A stretch of 64,000 bases of DNA from Rickettsiales bacterium Ac37b (GCA_000746585.2 CP009217.2:660662-724661); one strand, 5' to 3'. Counted from the stretch's first letter, positions 1 to 8,790 are shown. Numbers and translations are program-made. The notes: a model not told the origin generated them from the sequence alone.

Positions 1-343
1 AACCTGAAGTAAAAATTAATGCCGCATCTTTTTGATGTAAATCAGCTAATTCTTGTTCTAACAATACTAGAGGATGATTAGTCCCACCAATATTACGAGT
101 GCCCCCACTTCCAGCTCCCATAGTACTAGTTGCTTCTATAGCCGCATGTAAAACCTTAGGATGCTGTCCCATACCTAAATAATCATTAATACACCAAAGT
201 ACTACATCCTCTTTACTTGGATCAGAATAATTTCTAGCTGTAACAAAATTCCCTACATACCGAGCTAAATCAACAAAACGCCTATAACGCCCTTCATTTT
301 TTATAATATTAACAGCATTCGCAAATAAATCATTATAATTCAT
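1..343 (-). CDS. hemA: 5-aminolevulinate synthase, N-terminal part (runs off the window)
   Basis: Condenses glycine and succinyl-CoA to 5-aminolevulinate, the first step of the C4 heme pathway used by alphaproteobacteria; PLP-dependent cytosolic enzyme. Only the first 114 residues are present. The segments WCINDYLGMGQHP (about 50-62) and GAGSGGTRNIGGTNH (about 76-90) are characteristic of ALAS and separate it from its paralog BioF. The ATG at 343 overlaps the ctaA stop in an ATGA arrangement, so translation is probably coupled and two heme-related genes (heme A synthase, ALAS) are co-expressed behind bioC-bioD. The C-terminal part with the PLP lysine lies outside the window. Confidence 0.93.
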   Translation of the reverse strand, partial: MNYNDLFANAVNIIKNEGRYRRFVDLARYVGNFVTARNYSDPSKEDVVLWCINDYLGMGQHPKVLHAAIEATSTMGAGSGGTRNIGGTNHPLVLLEQELADLHQKDAALIFTSG

Positions 344-1425
344 ATAAGATACCTTTCTTGCATTCTAATTAACCAGCTAGTATACAATGCTACTGAAAAT
401 AATAGTAATGCTCCTATTTGATGTAATAACGCTAGAACCGTTGGAATACGGTATATTAAAGTACTAATCCCTAGAAAGACTTGTATAATCAGCACTATAA
501 GTAAGCATAATATAATACTATTTACTCTTTTATTCAAATTAATTCTATAATTTTTAATAAAAAATATTACAATACTAGCCACAATGAGCGTTGCCAGCAC
601 CCTATGAATAAATTGTATTGTAATAATATTCTCAAAAATATTTTGATACCAAGGAGATAACCTAAACAATCCGCTAGGCACTAAACTACCGTCCATTAAA
701 GGGAAATTATTATATACTAGCCCAGCATTAGTCCCTGCTACAAATGCACCAGATACTATTTGTATTAAAATTAATATCACATTTAAATTAGCATGCTTAC
801 TACTGCCTATAAGCTTGGTACTAATATGCAAGAATTTACCTTGATACCAACAATCTAATGCTATCCATATAATAAATCCATATATTATAACAGCAGTAAT
901 CAAATGTAGGGCAAGTCTATATTGACTAACATCATAATGGTCTTCTAAACCACTTCTTACCATATACCAACCTATGATTCCTTGTAACAATCCTATTACT
1001 AATATTAAAAATAATTTATTAATTAATACTTTATTAACTTCTTTACGAATTATAAAATATATTAAAGGCAAAATAAATACTATCCCTGTAATGCGACCAA
1101 TAAGACGATGCACATATTCTATCAAAAAAATCTGCTTAAACTCTTCTAATGTCATCCCAAAATTTATATATTTATACTCTAAACTAGCTTGATATTTTTT
1201 AAATTCTACTATCCAATCCTCTAGGCTTAATGGAGGTATAATGCCAGTTATTGGCCTCCATTCTACGATAGATAATCCAGAATGCGTTAAACGAGTTATA
1301 CCACCTAAAGCTACCATCAATAAAATCATTAAGGCACACAAAAACAACCACATAGCTATATGTTTTTGGGTAGCGTCATAAGACGTATCTATTATATTTC
1401 TTCTAAATTTTTGATACATTTCCAT
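340..1425 (-). CDS. ctaA: Heme A synthase (COX15/CtaA family)
   Basis: Inner-membrane enzyme that oxidises the heme O methyl group to give heme A for aa3-type cytochrome oxidase. The protein has 361 residues, the usual size of the proteobacterial (COX15-like) type, with about eight hydrophobic segments. The family signature GGITRLTHSGLSIVEW lies at about 41-56, and conserved membrane histidines occur near 48, 106 (EYVHRLIGR), 174 (LALHLITA), 275 (QFIHRVLA) and 337 (LLHQIGA), matching the heme-ligand pairs of the family. Its start overlaps the end of bioD by 34 nt and its stop overlaps the hemA start, so it sits inside a tight minus-strand operon. An alternative ATG exists two codons downstream. 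Confidence 0.93.
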   Translation of the reverse strand: MEMYQKFRRNIIDTSYDATQKHIAMWLFLCALMILLMVALGGITRLTHSGLSIVEWRPITGIIPPLSLEDWIVEFKKYQASLEYKYINFGMTLEEFKQIFLIEYVHRLIGRITGIVFILPLIYFIIRKEVNKVLINKLFLILVIGLLQGIIGWYMVRSGLEDHYDVSQYRLALHLITAVIIYGFIIWIALDCWYQGKFLHISTKLIGSSKHANLNVILILIQIVSGAFVAGTNAGLVYNNFPLMDGSLVPSGLFRLSPWYQNIFENIITIQFIHRVLATLIVASIVIFFIKNYRINLNKRVNSIILCLLIVLIIQVFLGISTLIYRIPTVLALLHQIGALLLFSVALYTSWLIRMQERYLI

Positions 1426-2057
1426 TTTTCTTCATGCTTATCAATAAAAGGTATTGTAACTATAGGAACTTTTATAAAATTTTTTAAAGTCTTTACTGTA
1501 TCATCTACACTTAAATTATTTTGCTCATTTTGGCTAATAATTAGTTTTCTCAAAGCTAAATTACGTAATTTTATAAGATTATATGCCATTAATGTATGGC
1601 TTATACTACCTAAATAATGATTGGTTACAAGTATTATATCAGCATTAAGAGTAGATACTATATCTAGCATCGTTTCTTTGTCATTAATAGGAGTTAATAT
1701 GCCCCCAGCAATCTCAATTATTAGATATTCTATAGCTTTATTTTGTTTATCATTACCACAAAATTCTACAATTTCTGTTAAATTAATTACTTTATTTTCT
1801 TTTAATGCTGCAATATCAGGTGAAAGCGGTGCCTTAAATCTCCAGGGAGAAACTCTTGCTATATTCTCTTCTGTCACTAATAAACCAAGGCTTTTAATAA
1901 TCTCTATAGTATCATTATTGCTTTCTTCAAAGCCACTTATTATTGGTTTTATTACTCTAACACTAGCACCTTTTTTCCTGAGATTATATGCATAACTTGT
2001 TGTAACCAAAGTTTTACCTGCATTCGTCCCAGGAGAAACTATAGCAATAATCTGCAT
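1392..2057 (-). CDS. bioD: ATP-dependent dethiobiotin synthetase
   Basis: Carboxylates and cyclises 7,8-diaminopelargonate to dethiobiotin with ATP and CO2, the penultimate biotin step. The P-loop GTNAGKT is at residues 10-16, in the family form GTDxGKT with the Asp replaced by Asn. IIEIAGGILTPIND (about 113-126) corresponds to the conserved EGAGG.. segment, and VTNHYLGSISHTL fits the LG.inH.LL motif. At 221 residues it is the normal length. It lies 13 nt downstream of bioC. Only bioC and bioD are next to each other here; bioA, bioB and bioF are not in the window, so a compact six-gene bio operon is not present at this site. Confidence 0.85.
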   Translation of the reverse strand: MQIIAIVSPGTNAGKTLVTTSYAYNLRKKGASVRVIKPIISGFEESNNDTIEIIKSLGLLVTEENIARVSPWRFKAPLSPDIAALKENKVINLTEIVEFCGNDKQNKAIEYLIIEIAGGILTPINDKETMLDIVSTLNADIILVTNHYLGSISHTLMAYNLIKLRNLALRKLIISQNEQNNLSVDDTVKTLKNFIKVPIVTIPFIDKHEEKWKCIKNLEEI

Positions 2058-2070
2058 TTCTTATCCTTCA

Positions 2071-2862
2071 TTATGGCTTTAATGCTAAAAAATAATATAT
2101 TTCCCAACTAGTAATCAAGCCATGTATATCACTAAAATTTTTTTTATACAAACTATTTAACTTATCTAACTTGGCTTTACTAAATAAAGCCTGCTGCTTA
2201 CTATTACCTTTATAACTTGCACCTAAATTACGTAAATAACGCATTATTTCTAACAAATTTACAAAATGTTGAATTTTAGTACGTTTTATTACCTGAAATT
2301 CAGTAAACCCTAAATTTTGCATTATATTTTGTATTATATCCCCTTGAAGAAAATCGTTAACATGCTTGCCATTATCTATTAATGCAAAAATTTGACGCAA
2401 TTCTTTTAATGTATTATATCCAAAAGTTGCAAAAGCAATTATACCCCGAGGTTTTAAGACACGTAGCACTTCTTTAAGACCAATATTTATATCTTCAAGC
2501 CATTGAAAGGTTGAAGATGAAACTACCATATCAAAAGTCTCCTTATCAAATGGTAATTGTTCTATATCACCATTTACTGTTGATACCACGCCATTCCTCT
2601 CAGCTGCAACTTTACACATATTAAAAGATAAATCTAACTGCGTAAAATTTACTACGTTTACACTCTCTATAAACCTTTCCAATAGGTATCCTGTGCCGCA
2701 GCCTAAATCAAGTATATTAAACGGCTTCATATTAATAGATCTATCACCCTTAAAGAAAATAGCTAATAATTCATTAGCTATTTCTTTCTGTAGCCCTGCA
2801 TAGCTATCATATTGAAAGGCTGATCTATCAAAACTCTGTTTTATAAGAGATTTTTGTAACAT
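2071..2862 (-). CDS. bioC: Malonyl-ACP O-methyltransferase (BioC-like SAM methyltransferase)
   Basis: BioC methylates malonyl-ACP so that the fatty-acid machinery can build the pimeloyl chain of biotin. The N-terminus SFDRSAFQYDSYAGLQKEIA is typical of BioC. SAM motif I, ILDLGCGTGYLLERF, is at about 50-64, DLSFNMC follows, and motif IV-like FDMVVSSSTFQWLEDI is near 110-125. The length of 263 residues matches BioC. It is directly upstream of bioD, which supports the specific call over a generic class I methyltransferase. It begins 3 nt before the stop of the unrelated paralog gene at 2866-3486, so transcription from upstream may continue into it. Confidence 0.85.
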   Translation of the reverse strand: MLQKSLIKQSFDRSAFQYDSYAGLQKEIANELLAIFFKGDRSINMKPFNILDLGCGTGYLLERFIESVNVVNFTQLDLSFNMCKVAAERNGVVSTVNGDIEQLPFDKETFDMVVSSSTFQWLEDINIGLKEVLRVLKPRGIIAFATFGYNTLKELRQIFALIDNGKHVNDFLQGDIIQNIMQNLGFTEFQVIKRTKIQHFVNLLEIMRYLRNLGASYKGNSKQQALFSKAKLDKLNSLYKKNFSDIHGLITSWEIYYFLALKP

Positions 2863-2865
2863 TCC

Positions 2866-3486
2866 TTACAAATCATCATGATGTATAGTATTATTATGGC
2901 CTACATATTCTACGACATGGTTATACAACGTATCCTGGGTAGCATCGATATAACTATAAGTCTTATTATGCACATATCCACTTATACTCACAAGTAAAGA
3001 AGCTCCACCACTAACTACTATATCTTTATGTAATGTCTCATGAGATTTAAACATTATATGCGATAATACTGGCTCACTCATTTCTAGTATAGCAGCAGAA
3101 AATATAGAAGTATTCTTATTAAGATTAGCATCTTGCATTAATTCATAACCAAAATTATTAAGACCGCCTAATACAATATTTTCTACTACACTTGTACTGC
3201 TACCTATCCCTTTAATTAAATATTTCAATGCACCCCCTATAAATCCACCAAAATATTGTGTATATCCACTCGAAAAGGGAAAATACTCATCTCCACATTC
3301 TCTGGCCAAACCTCTAATAGTATACCCTACGGTAGACCCTACAAAAACTAAAACATTATTTGTAGCAGGACTACTATCGAAACGTGCCACAACTTTAGTT
3401 GGTAAAACATCAAGTATTACCGCTTTATATGTACTATCTACAACAATTTTAATCATATTTCTTAAATCGCAAGTTTTATTAGACAT
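2866..3486 (-). CDS. Unrecognised paralogous protein, copy A (intact)
   Basis: I do not recognise this family. The start is placed at the ATG at 3486 because AAGGA lies 8-9 nt upstream and because copy B begins with the same residues (MSDK against MSNK); an in-frame ATG 30 nt further upstream has no ribosome site. The 206-residue protein has a Gly-rich segment YFGGFIGGALKYLIKG (roughly 90-105) and the block VLGGLNNFGYEL that recur in copies B and C. Short hydrophobic stretches (VLVFVGSTVGYTI; VSGGASLLVSISGYV) suggest membrane association, but no signal peptide is visible. It is followed after 3 nt by bioC. Species-restricted expansion is likely. Confidence 0.7.
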   Translation of the reverse strand: MSNKTCDLRNMIKIVVDSTYKAVILDVLPTKVVARFDSSPATNNVLVFVGSTVGYTIRGLARECGDEYFPFSSGYTQYFGGFIGGALKYLIKGIGSSTSVVENIVLGGLNNFGYELMQDANLNKNTSIFSAAILEMSEPVLSHIMFKSHETLHKDIVVSGGASLLVSISGYVHNKTYSYIDATQDTLYNHVVEYVGHNNTIHHDDL

Positions 3487-3535
3487 ATTTGATCCTTTTT
3501 CTATATTTAACATCATAATTTCAATTTTTTATTCT

Positions 3536-4164
3536 TTAAACAGTAGAATTACATCCTGTATATTCTTCTATAATATATCCATAGTTGGCTACATATCCTA
3601 TATAACTTGGATATACATTATTGATTATATAATTGTATGAACTATTCATCATATCACCTATATAACTAGGAGATATATTATGTTTTATATCATCATATGC
3701 ATTATTTATCATATCACCAACATAACTAACTGTTGATATATATACAAGAACAGCTCCACTTACAAGCGCGCCAACTCCTGCACTTACAACAACATCTTTG
3801 TATAAATTCTCATGTGGTTCAAACCAGATATGAGATAATGCTGGCTCGCTAGCTTCAAGACAAATAGCAAGCGCCATATAAATAGGAATATCAACATCAG
3901 CATCGGTGATTATTTCATACCCAAGACTGTTAAGCGCTCCTAATACAATCTTTTCGAGTAAACTAGCGTTATTATTCATCCCCCTAACCGAGTATTTAAG
4001 TGCGCCTCCTATAATTCCTCCAAGATTAAGCCATCTTCTCTAAGGAGATTATTTGTGAGCAGGCTAACTACTCTATTTGGCACATTATCTAAAATTAAGG
4101 TCTTATATACACTAGTTCCAAAAACCTTCATAACATTGCTTACATCACAAACTTTATCAGACAT
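3536..4164 (-). pseudogene. Degraded paralog, copy B of the family at 2866-4916
   Basis: A 51-codon 5' fragment starts at 4164 (MSDKVCDVSNVMKV...) and stops at TAG 4011-4009. It aligns with the first part of copy A. The rest of the gene, from GGIIGGALKYSVRG onward, is in another frame (about 4039-3536) and aligns with the second half of copy A (KIVLGALNSLGYEI, SEPALSHIWFEPHENLYKDVVVSAG). About 45 residues present in A are missing at the junction, so a deletion plus frameshift has occurred. A 147-residue product could still start at the ATG at 3979. Its tail carries three imperfect repeats of S-P-S-Y-I-G-D-M type not found in A. Confidence 0.75.
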
Positions 4165-4286
4165 GGAGATATCCTTTTTTATATATTTATAATATCCCCT
4201 CCCCCATTTCTTAATCTTTTAAGCGTAATCATAATAAATTATCAGTTAATTTCTGTCAACTTTTCTTAATTACTACTCACATTTTT

Positions 4287-4916
4287 TTATATATATTCGT
4301 CATAAGATATATTTAAACCTAATAGATACATTTCTGAATATATTTCAGATATTTTATCAGCAAAACTTTCTACATAAGGTAAGCTATTATTTTTAATAAA
4401 CATATAAAATTGAAAACCAACCGCTGCCACAGTACCAGCCATAACATTTTTTATAACCTCCTCCCCTTTATCTTCTCTTATAGCACTTTCAATGAGTTTA
4501 AGAGAGCTTAAAGATATAGTTAAATTCATTATTCCATACATCTTTAGATCATGAGAAGATACTTCACATCCAAAACCATTAAATGCACCTAAAGCTATAT
4601 CTCTTGTCATATATTCTATATTATGATTTTTGATCATATACTTCATAGCTCCACCTACTATGCCTCCTATATGATAAGGCCTAATTGTCACCCCTAATAC
4701 ATCTATTTCATATTCCTCATCTACACATTGTCTAAATATTGTTCTAATTATATATCCTGCCGTACCTGCAACTATAGAAATAGCAGTTCTTTTATTATCT
4801 ATTCCAGCGTATAAAGATACCCCTAAATTTGCTAATCCATCAGTTGCTATGGCTTTACTAACACTATCTATAGCTATGTAAAATAATGATTTTGCATTAC
4901 AATTATCATTGAACAT
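4287..4916 (-). CDS. Unrecognised paralogous protein, copy C (diverged, intact)
   Basis: Function unknown. The start is set at ATG 4916, with GGGAG 6 nt upstream, giving 209 residues (an in-frame ATG 30 nt upstream lacks a ribosome site). It shares the architecture of copies A and B: a Ser/Lys-rich start, AGTAGYIIRTIFRQCVDEEY (aligning with STVGYTIRGLARECGDEY in A), HIGGIVGGAMKYMIK, and ALGAFNGFGCEV. The C-terminal third differs. The GGxxGGAxKY block looks like a glycine-zipper helix packing motif. It is separated from copy B by a 120-nt gap and from pntB by about 300 nt of AT-rich sequence in which I see no gene. Confidence 0.68.
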   Translation of the reverse strand: MFNDNCNAKSLFYIAIDSVSKAIATDGLANLGVSLYAGIDNKRTAISIVAGTAGYIIRTIFRQCVDEEYEIDVLGVTIRPYHIGGIVGGAMKYMIKNHNIEYMTRDIALGAFNGFGCEVSSHDLKMYGIMNLTISLSSLKLIESAIREDKGEEVIKNVMAGTVAAVGFQFYMFIKNNSLPYVESFADKISEIYSEMYLLGLNISYDEYI

Positions 4917-5215
4917 ATGCGACTCCCTATAATTTATGTTATGCACTACCGTTCATAACTTAATGAAACGTTAGGATAAGCGTTAAATTACGTCAATATA
5001 AATGTTAAGATTATGTTGATGTCGCTAATAATTAGAAATATTTCTGTCACTATTTTTACTTATTTGTCAGTAAATATAAGTAAAAATTTAAAATAAATAG
5101 CGGTAAACACTCGATACGGAAAATTAAAAAACCATATATAAAAATCGTATAATTAAAGAAAGGATGTTGAATGAATCTAAGATTCAGCACAGTAGAAGAG
5201 TTAGGAAATTTAATT

Positions 5216-6619
5216 TTAGAATATTAACTTTCTGATCACATTACCTCCTGGCGGAGATAAAAAATCAATTATACTAGTTAATACTTCTTTAGCATCACCA
5301 CTTACTGTCATAACATTATTTAAGGCAAATAATTCATTATATATATTTGAATGTCCTTTACCCAATGTTCTATTAATAACAATGACTGCTCCTGCTTTTT
5401 CTATACCACTCATAGATATATTATATCCAATATTATATAATTTAGGATTCACAATATCATTAGCTCCTACAACTAGTACTATATCTGTTTGTGAAAAATT
5501 CTGGTAAATATCTTCGTATTCATAAATTTGCTTATGATCTATTCCCGCTTCCGCGAGTAAAATATTCATATGAGCAGGCATACGTCCTGCCAATCTATGA
5601 ACAGCAAACTTGACTTTAATATTGCTATCCATTAATCGTTCAGCTAACTCTCTTAGTACATTTTGTGCATCTGCAATCGCTACACCATATCCTGGTACAA
5701 TAATAATAGATTTTACATTTTTCATTAAAAATGCTGCATCTTCAGCACTAATTACATTAGCTGCTAAATTATACTTAGTAAACTCTCTATCACCATTCTT
5801 TTCTTTAACAAAAAATATATTGAATAACTTATAATTACTAGATTTAGCTATTACACGAACAATAACCATACCACTTATTCCTATAATAGCACCTATAGTA
5901 ATCAATAAAATGTTTTCTAATATTAACCCTATACATGTTAAAGACCACCCAGAACATGCATTGATTAATGCAGTTATAATAGGAGTTTCTATATCAATAT
6001 TGAATAATATAATTAAAGCTATAAATAAACTTGCAATCAAAACCAACAGATTTAAATATATACCACTCCCAAAATAAGATAACAAACAAGCTAACAGCAC
6101 TAAAACTGTTAATATCAATGAATTCCACCATGCTTTTCTATTTAAATACTTAGCACCATGAGGTTTTATATTTAGCGATGTTAATAAAATACTTAAAGAT
6201 CCTACCCCCGTAAAGACACTAAATACTACACTAATACTGATAAACATAAGATTTAAATGTGTTAGCTCTCCTGCAAAATCTATACCATATATACTAGGAT
6301 GATAGTAGATACTATATATCACTAATAGCTCTGATAATCCTATAAACATATGAAGTATGTTGTTCAACTTAGGCATTTGATTCATACTTACTTTTACTGA
6401 TATTATTATACCACTAACACATCCTATAATTAAAGCTAATAACACAATATAAATATTTGATATATTTATATTATATACTATAACTATTAACGAGATCACA
6501 ATCGCTAAAATATTAAATATAATACCTCGTTTATACGTCCTTAGAGAAGACATAGATTGCAAAGAAAAAATAAAACCAATAATAGTAATTAGATATGCTA
6601 TATTTTCACTATAAATCAT
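5216..6619 (-). CDS. pntB: NAD(P) transhydrogenase subunit beta (dII C-terminal half plus dIII)
   Basis: Membrane subunit of the proton-translocating transhydrogenase, carrying the NADP(H)-binding domain III. It has 467 residues with about nine membrane segments; His90 in LHMFIGL corresponds to the E. coli proton-channel His91. Domain III retains the fingerprint VPGYGVAIADAQ (308-319), AGRMPAHMN (344-352) and GAND (385-388). Two NADP-site features differ from the norm: the usual KRSM.xGYAG loop reads NRTLGKGHSN (416-425), losing the Lys that contacts the 2'-phosphate, and the loop after GAND lacks the usual ...SPIxGMP... segment. It overlaps pntAB by 11 nt. Confidence 0.9.
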   Translation of the reverse strand: MIYSENIAYLITIIGFIFSLQSMSSLRTYKRGIIFNILAIVISLIVIVYNINISNIYIVLLALIIGCVSGIIISVKVSMNQMPKLNNILHMFIGLSELLVIYSIYYHPSIYGIDFAGELTHLNLMFISISVVFSVFTGVGSLSILLTSLNIKPHGAKYLNRKAWWNSLILTVLVLLACLLSYFGSGIYLNLLVLIASLFIALIILFNIDIETPIITALINACSGWSLTCIGLILENILLITIGAIIGISGMVIVRVIAKSSNYKLFNIFFVKEKNGDREFTKYNLAANVISAEDAAFLMKNVKSIIIVPGYGVAIADAQNVLRELAERLMDSNIKVKFAVHRLAGRMPAHMNILLAEAGIDHKQIYEYEDIYQNFSQTDIVLVVGANDIVNPKLYNIGYNISMSGIEKAGAVIVINRTLGKGHSNIYNELFALNNVMTVSGDAKEVLTSIIDFLSPPGGNVIRKLIF

Positions 6620-7013
6620 GTTTTTTACTAAATATTTTTAACATGCGGTATGTTATAATTAATCCTGCCACTATAGTAGCTGATAATACAACCATCATAA
6701 AAAAGCTAAATAGGGTAGAAAAATTCAACTGAGTTTCTCTAACTATACTAAAAACACTCATGATCGCTATACCAGACATAGTAGATGACATAACAATCAA
6801 TACTTGATATAAAGCAGGTCTAGCTCTATAGACAATTTGATATCCAATAAAGCACGTTAATATAAAAATTGTTATAGCAAAAATATAAAGCTCGTTATTA
6901 GGTAAATGATTAGTATTATCCGCTAATAATTTTACCTTTTCTGCAAGAGCTACAATTTGTTCATTTAATTTTTGTGCATCATCATATAAAACAAGTATAG
7001 ATTTTTTATCCAT
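6609..7013 (-). CDS. pntAB: NAD(P) transhydrogenase alpha-2 subunit (membrane part of PntA)
   Basis: Small membrane subunit supplying the first helices of domain II. The 134-residue protein has a soluble N-terminus, then hydrophobic segments at about 42-62 (ELYIFAITIFILTCFIGYQIVY), 70-90 and 95-120. The segment TCFIGYQIVYRARPALYQVLI... corresponds to the conserved family pattern FIGYxVVWxVTPALHSPLMxxxNAIS, but the SPLMSVTNAIS block is poorly conserved (QVLIVMSSTMSG). It lies between pntAA and pntB with overlaps of 8 and 11 nt, the three-gene order seen in Rhodospirillum and Rickettsiales. Confidence 0.85.
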   Translation of the reverse strand: MDKKSILVLYDDAQKLNEQIVALAEKVKLLADNTNHLPNNELYIFAITIFILTCFIGYQIVYRARPALYQVLIVMSSTMSGIAIMSVFSIVRETQLNFSTLFSFFMMVVLSATIVAGLIITYRMLKIFSKKHDL

Positions 7014-8073
7014 AATATATCTGCTTAAGCTTTTTATTCACTATTTGCCCTTTATACGTTGAAAGAGTATTATTAATTATTTCATCTGCATAATTAACTT
7101 CTATATCTTTTGTTACATTATTATATATAAGCGATATAAAATGCAGTAAACTATCCGCGTATAACTTACTGGCATCATACGCCATTCGATGTATTATATC
7201 ACTATAACCAATAATTTTTACTCCACAATAATTAATTACTTGATCCTTCTGGGTCAAAATACAATTACCACCATTTTTACCCATAAAATCACCTATAACC
7301 GAGCCTGGCTTCATGGATGATACCATTTTCTCTGTAAGTATAATTTTTGTATCTTGATTAAAAATATTCATAGTACATAATATTATGTCATAATCTGCAA
7401 TATCTGATACAGCATCAATAAACTCTACACCCAAACTTTCTACCAACTCACGCTTCTTACTTGCATCAGAAACACATACTATTGCTCCTAATCTTTTTGC
7501 TACTGTTATCGCTTGTAACCCCGCAGGATTTGCACCAATAATTAATATCTTGAGAGGTAATAAAGTTCCAACAGCAGTAATCATCAAATTTACTACTTTT
7601 TCCCTAAAATAAATAGTTTCTAACATTGCTCTATATCCTGCTAACCCTGCCTGCATCACTACAGCATTCACAGGCTGAGCTCTCATAATATTTGGAACTA
7701 ATTCTAAAGAAAAACTTGTTATATTTCTTTCTGCTAAATGCTCTAAAATATGCCGATTATTATAAGGATCTAATAACCCTATTATTATTGCGCCTTCAGG
7801 AAGTAAATTTAATTCATTTAATTCATTATGAATATTATCATCTGAAAATCTAACTTTTAATAATATATTCGTATCAGCTAAAATTTCTAAAGGCACAGAA
7901 GACATATAAGCCCCTGCCCTAGTAAATTCTTGATCATCTATATATAAGTTATTTCCTATACCTCGTTCTAAACATAATTCTAAGCCTAAATTAACGATTT
8001 TTTTAGCCACTGCAGGATAAATAGCAATACGTTTTTCACTTATATATCGCTCTTTAATAACAGAAACTTTCAT
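7006..8073 (-). CDS. pntAA: NAD(P) transhydrogenase alpha-1 subunit (domain I), diverged active site
   Basis: Domain I normally binds NAD(H) and exchanges hydride with NADP(H) on domain III. The fold is recognisable: MKVSVIKERYISEKRIAIYP at the start, ITAVGTLLPLKILIIG (165-180), AGLQAITVAKRLGA, and GGNC in the GDFMGKNGGNC segment. Key positions are altered. The RQD loop (R127-Q132-D135 in the R. rubrum protein) reads N128...Q133...N136; the GxGxxG fingerprint is GANPAG (180-185); the mobile loop with its conserved Tyr is absent, shortening the protein to 355 residues from about 380; and the ALIPGRPAP motif reads MNIFNQDTK. Neighbouring pntAB and pntB secure the identity. It may be catalytically impaired. 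Confidence 0.85.
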   Translation of the reverse strand: MKVSVIKERYISEKRIAIYPAVAKKIVNLGLELCLERGIGNNLYIDDQEFTRAGAYMSSVPLEILADTNILLKVRFSDDNIHNELNELNLLPEGAIIIGLLDPYNNRHILEHLAERNITSFSLELVPNIMRAQPVNAVVMQAGLAGYRAMLETIYFREKVVNLMITAVGTLLPLKILIIGANPAGLQAITVAKRLGAIVCVSDASKKRELVESLGVEFIDAVSDIADYDIILCTMNIFNQDTKIILTEKMVSSMKPGSVIGDFMGKNGGNCILTQKDQVINYCGVKIIGYSDIIHRMAYDASKLYADSLLHFISLIYNNVTKDIEVNYADEIINNTLSTYKGQIVNKKLKQIYYG

Positions 8074-8216
8074 GAAACCACAACTCTGGATATAATTAAA
8101 AAATATTTGAGCAGTAAATCATATATAAATAGGAAATTCAAGTAATACCTGTAAGTAATAGATTAATGTCATAACATAATAGGCTATGGCCACTTAAGGC
8201 TTGACTTTAAATATCG

Positions 8217-8762
8217 TTATAATGAACGACCTTTATCAGGCGTCATAGTATGATTATTACTAGATGATACAGTATTCTTTTGAAAAGCTTTGTGTATTTG
8301 TTGTTGCAATTCTGGGTTAATAATTTTATCAAATGACGTATTATGTTTAACATGCATTAGGGTAGCTGTGAGCTGCTCAATAGAAGTACGAGTACTACTT
8401 AATAATGCTTTTTGAGTACCTTTATCTACCCATGCTTTTCCAAGTGTCATAGCTTGTGCTTGGGTTAATGAGGCATTATTGGAATCTTGAGCAATTTTTA
8501 CAGCTGCTTTTTGTATTGCTTTTAAGAGCATTGTATTATCTAATTTACTTTCATTATCAGCATTAGAGACAGATGCAATCATTCCAGCCATTAAGCCTAC
8601 TACTACTTCTTTCTTAATATTTCTTTCTTGAATAAACTCATCTCTTAAAGCAATTTGTACTCCAATTATACTAAACCTTGGATGTAAATTTAATGTTTGA
8701 CGGTTATTGTTTAGCACTCGTGCTAAATCAGCAGAAATATTTATCTTCTCTGTACCTACCAT
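8217..8762 (-). CDS. Hypothetical protein, small and Ala/Asn-rich
   Basis: No family recognised. About 181 residues, predicted soluble and helical, with an Ala-rich stretch GLMAGMIASVSNA near 58-70 and a polar Asn/Ser tail. The ATG at 8762 has AAGGA 9 nt upstream and is preferred to the ATG at 8768, which is only 3 nt from it. There is no signal peptide, repeat or catalytic motif that I can see. It is a single gene on the minus strand, separated from pntAA by 140 nt and from the porin-like gene by an M3 element. A secreted-effector role is possible but nothing in the sequence shows it. Confidence 0.55.
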   Translation of the reverse strand: MVGTEKINISADLARVLNNNRQTLNLHPRFSIIGVQIALRDEFIQERNIKKEVVVGLMAGMIASVSNADNESKLDNTMLLKAIQKAAVKIAQDSNNASLTQAQAMTLGKAWVDKGTQKALLSSTRTSIEQLTATLMHVKHNTSFDKIINPELQQQIHKAFQKNTVSSSNNHTMTPDKGRSL

Positions 8763-8790
8763 AAACATTTATCCTTTACTTTCTATCAAC

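Noticed and set aside
1-343. BioF (KAPA synthase) instead of ALA synthase, suggested by neighbouring biotin genes
   Set aside because: The N-terminal sequence (NDYLGMGQHP, GAGSGGTRNI and the EGRYRxF start) is that of ALAS, and it is coupled to ctaA.
5171-5227. 18-codon plus-strand frame MNLRFSTVEELGNLILEY with a weak ribosome site
   Set aside because: It is very short, overlaps the end of pntB, and has no similarity that I recognise; chance is likely.
7006-8073. Alanine dehydrogenase, because domain I is related and the transhydrogenase residues are lost
   Set aside because: It overlaps pntAB, which overlaps pntB; operon structure and the C-terminal segments are those of PntAA.
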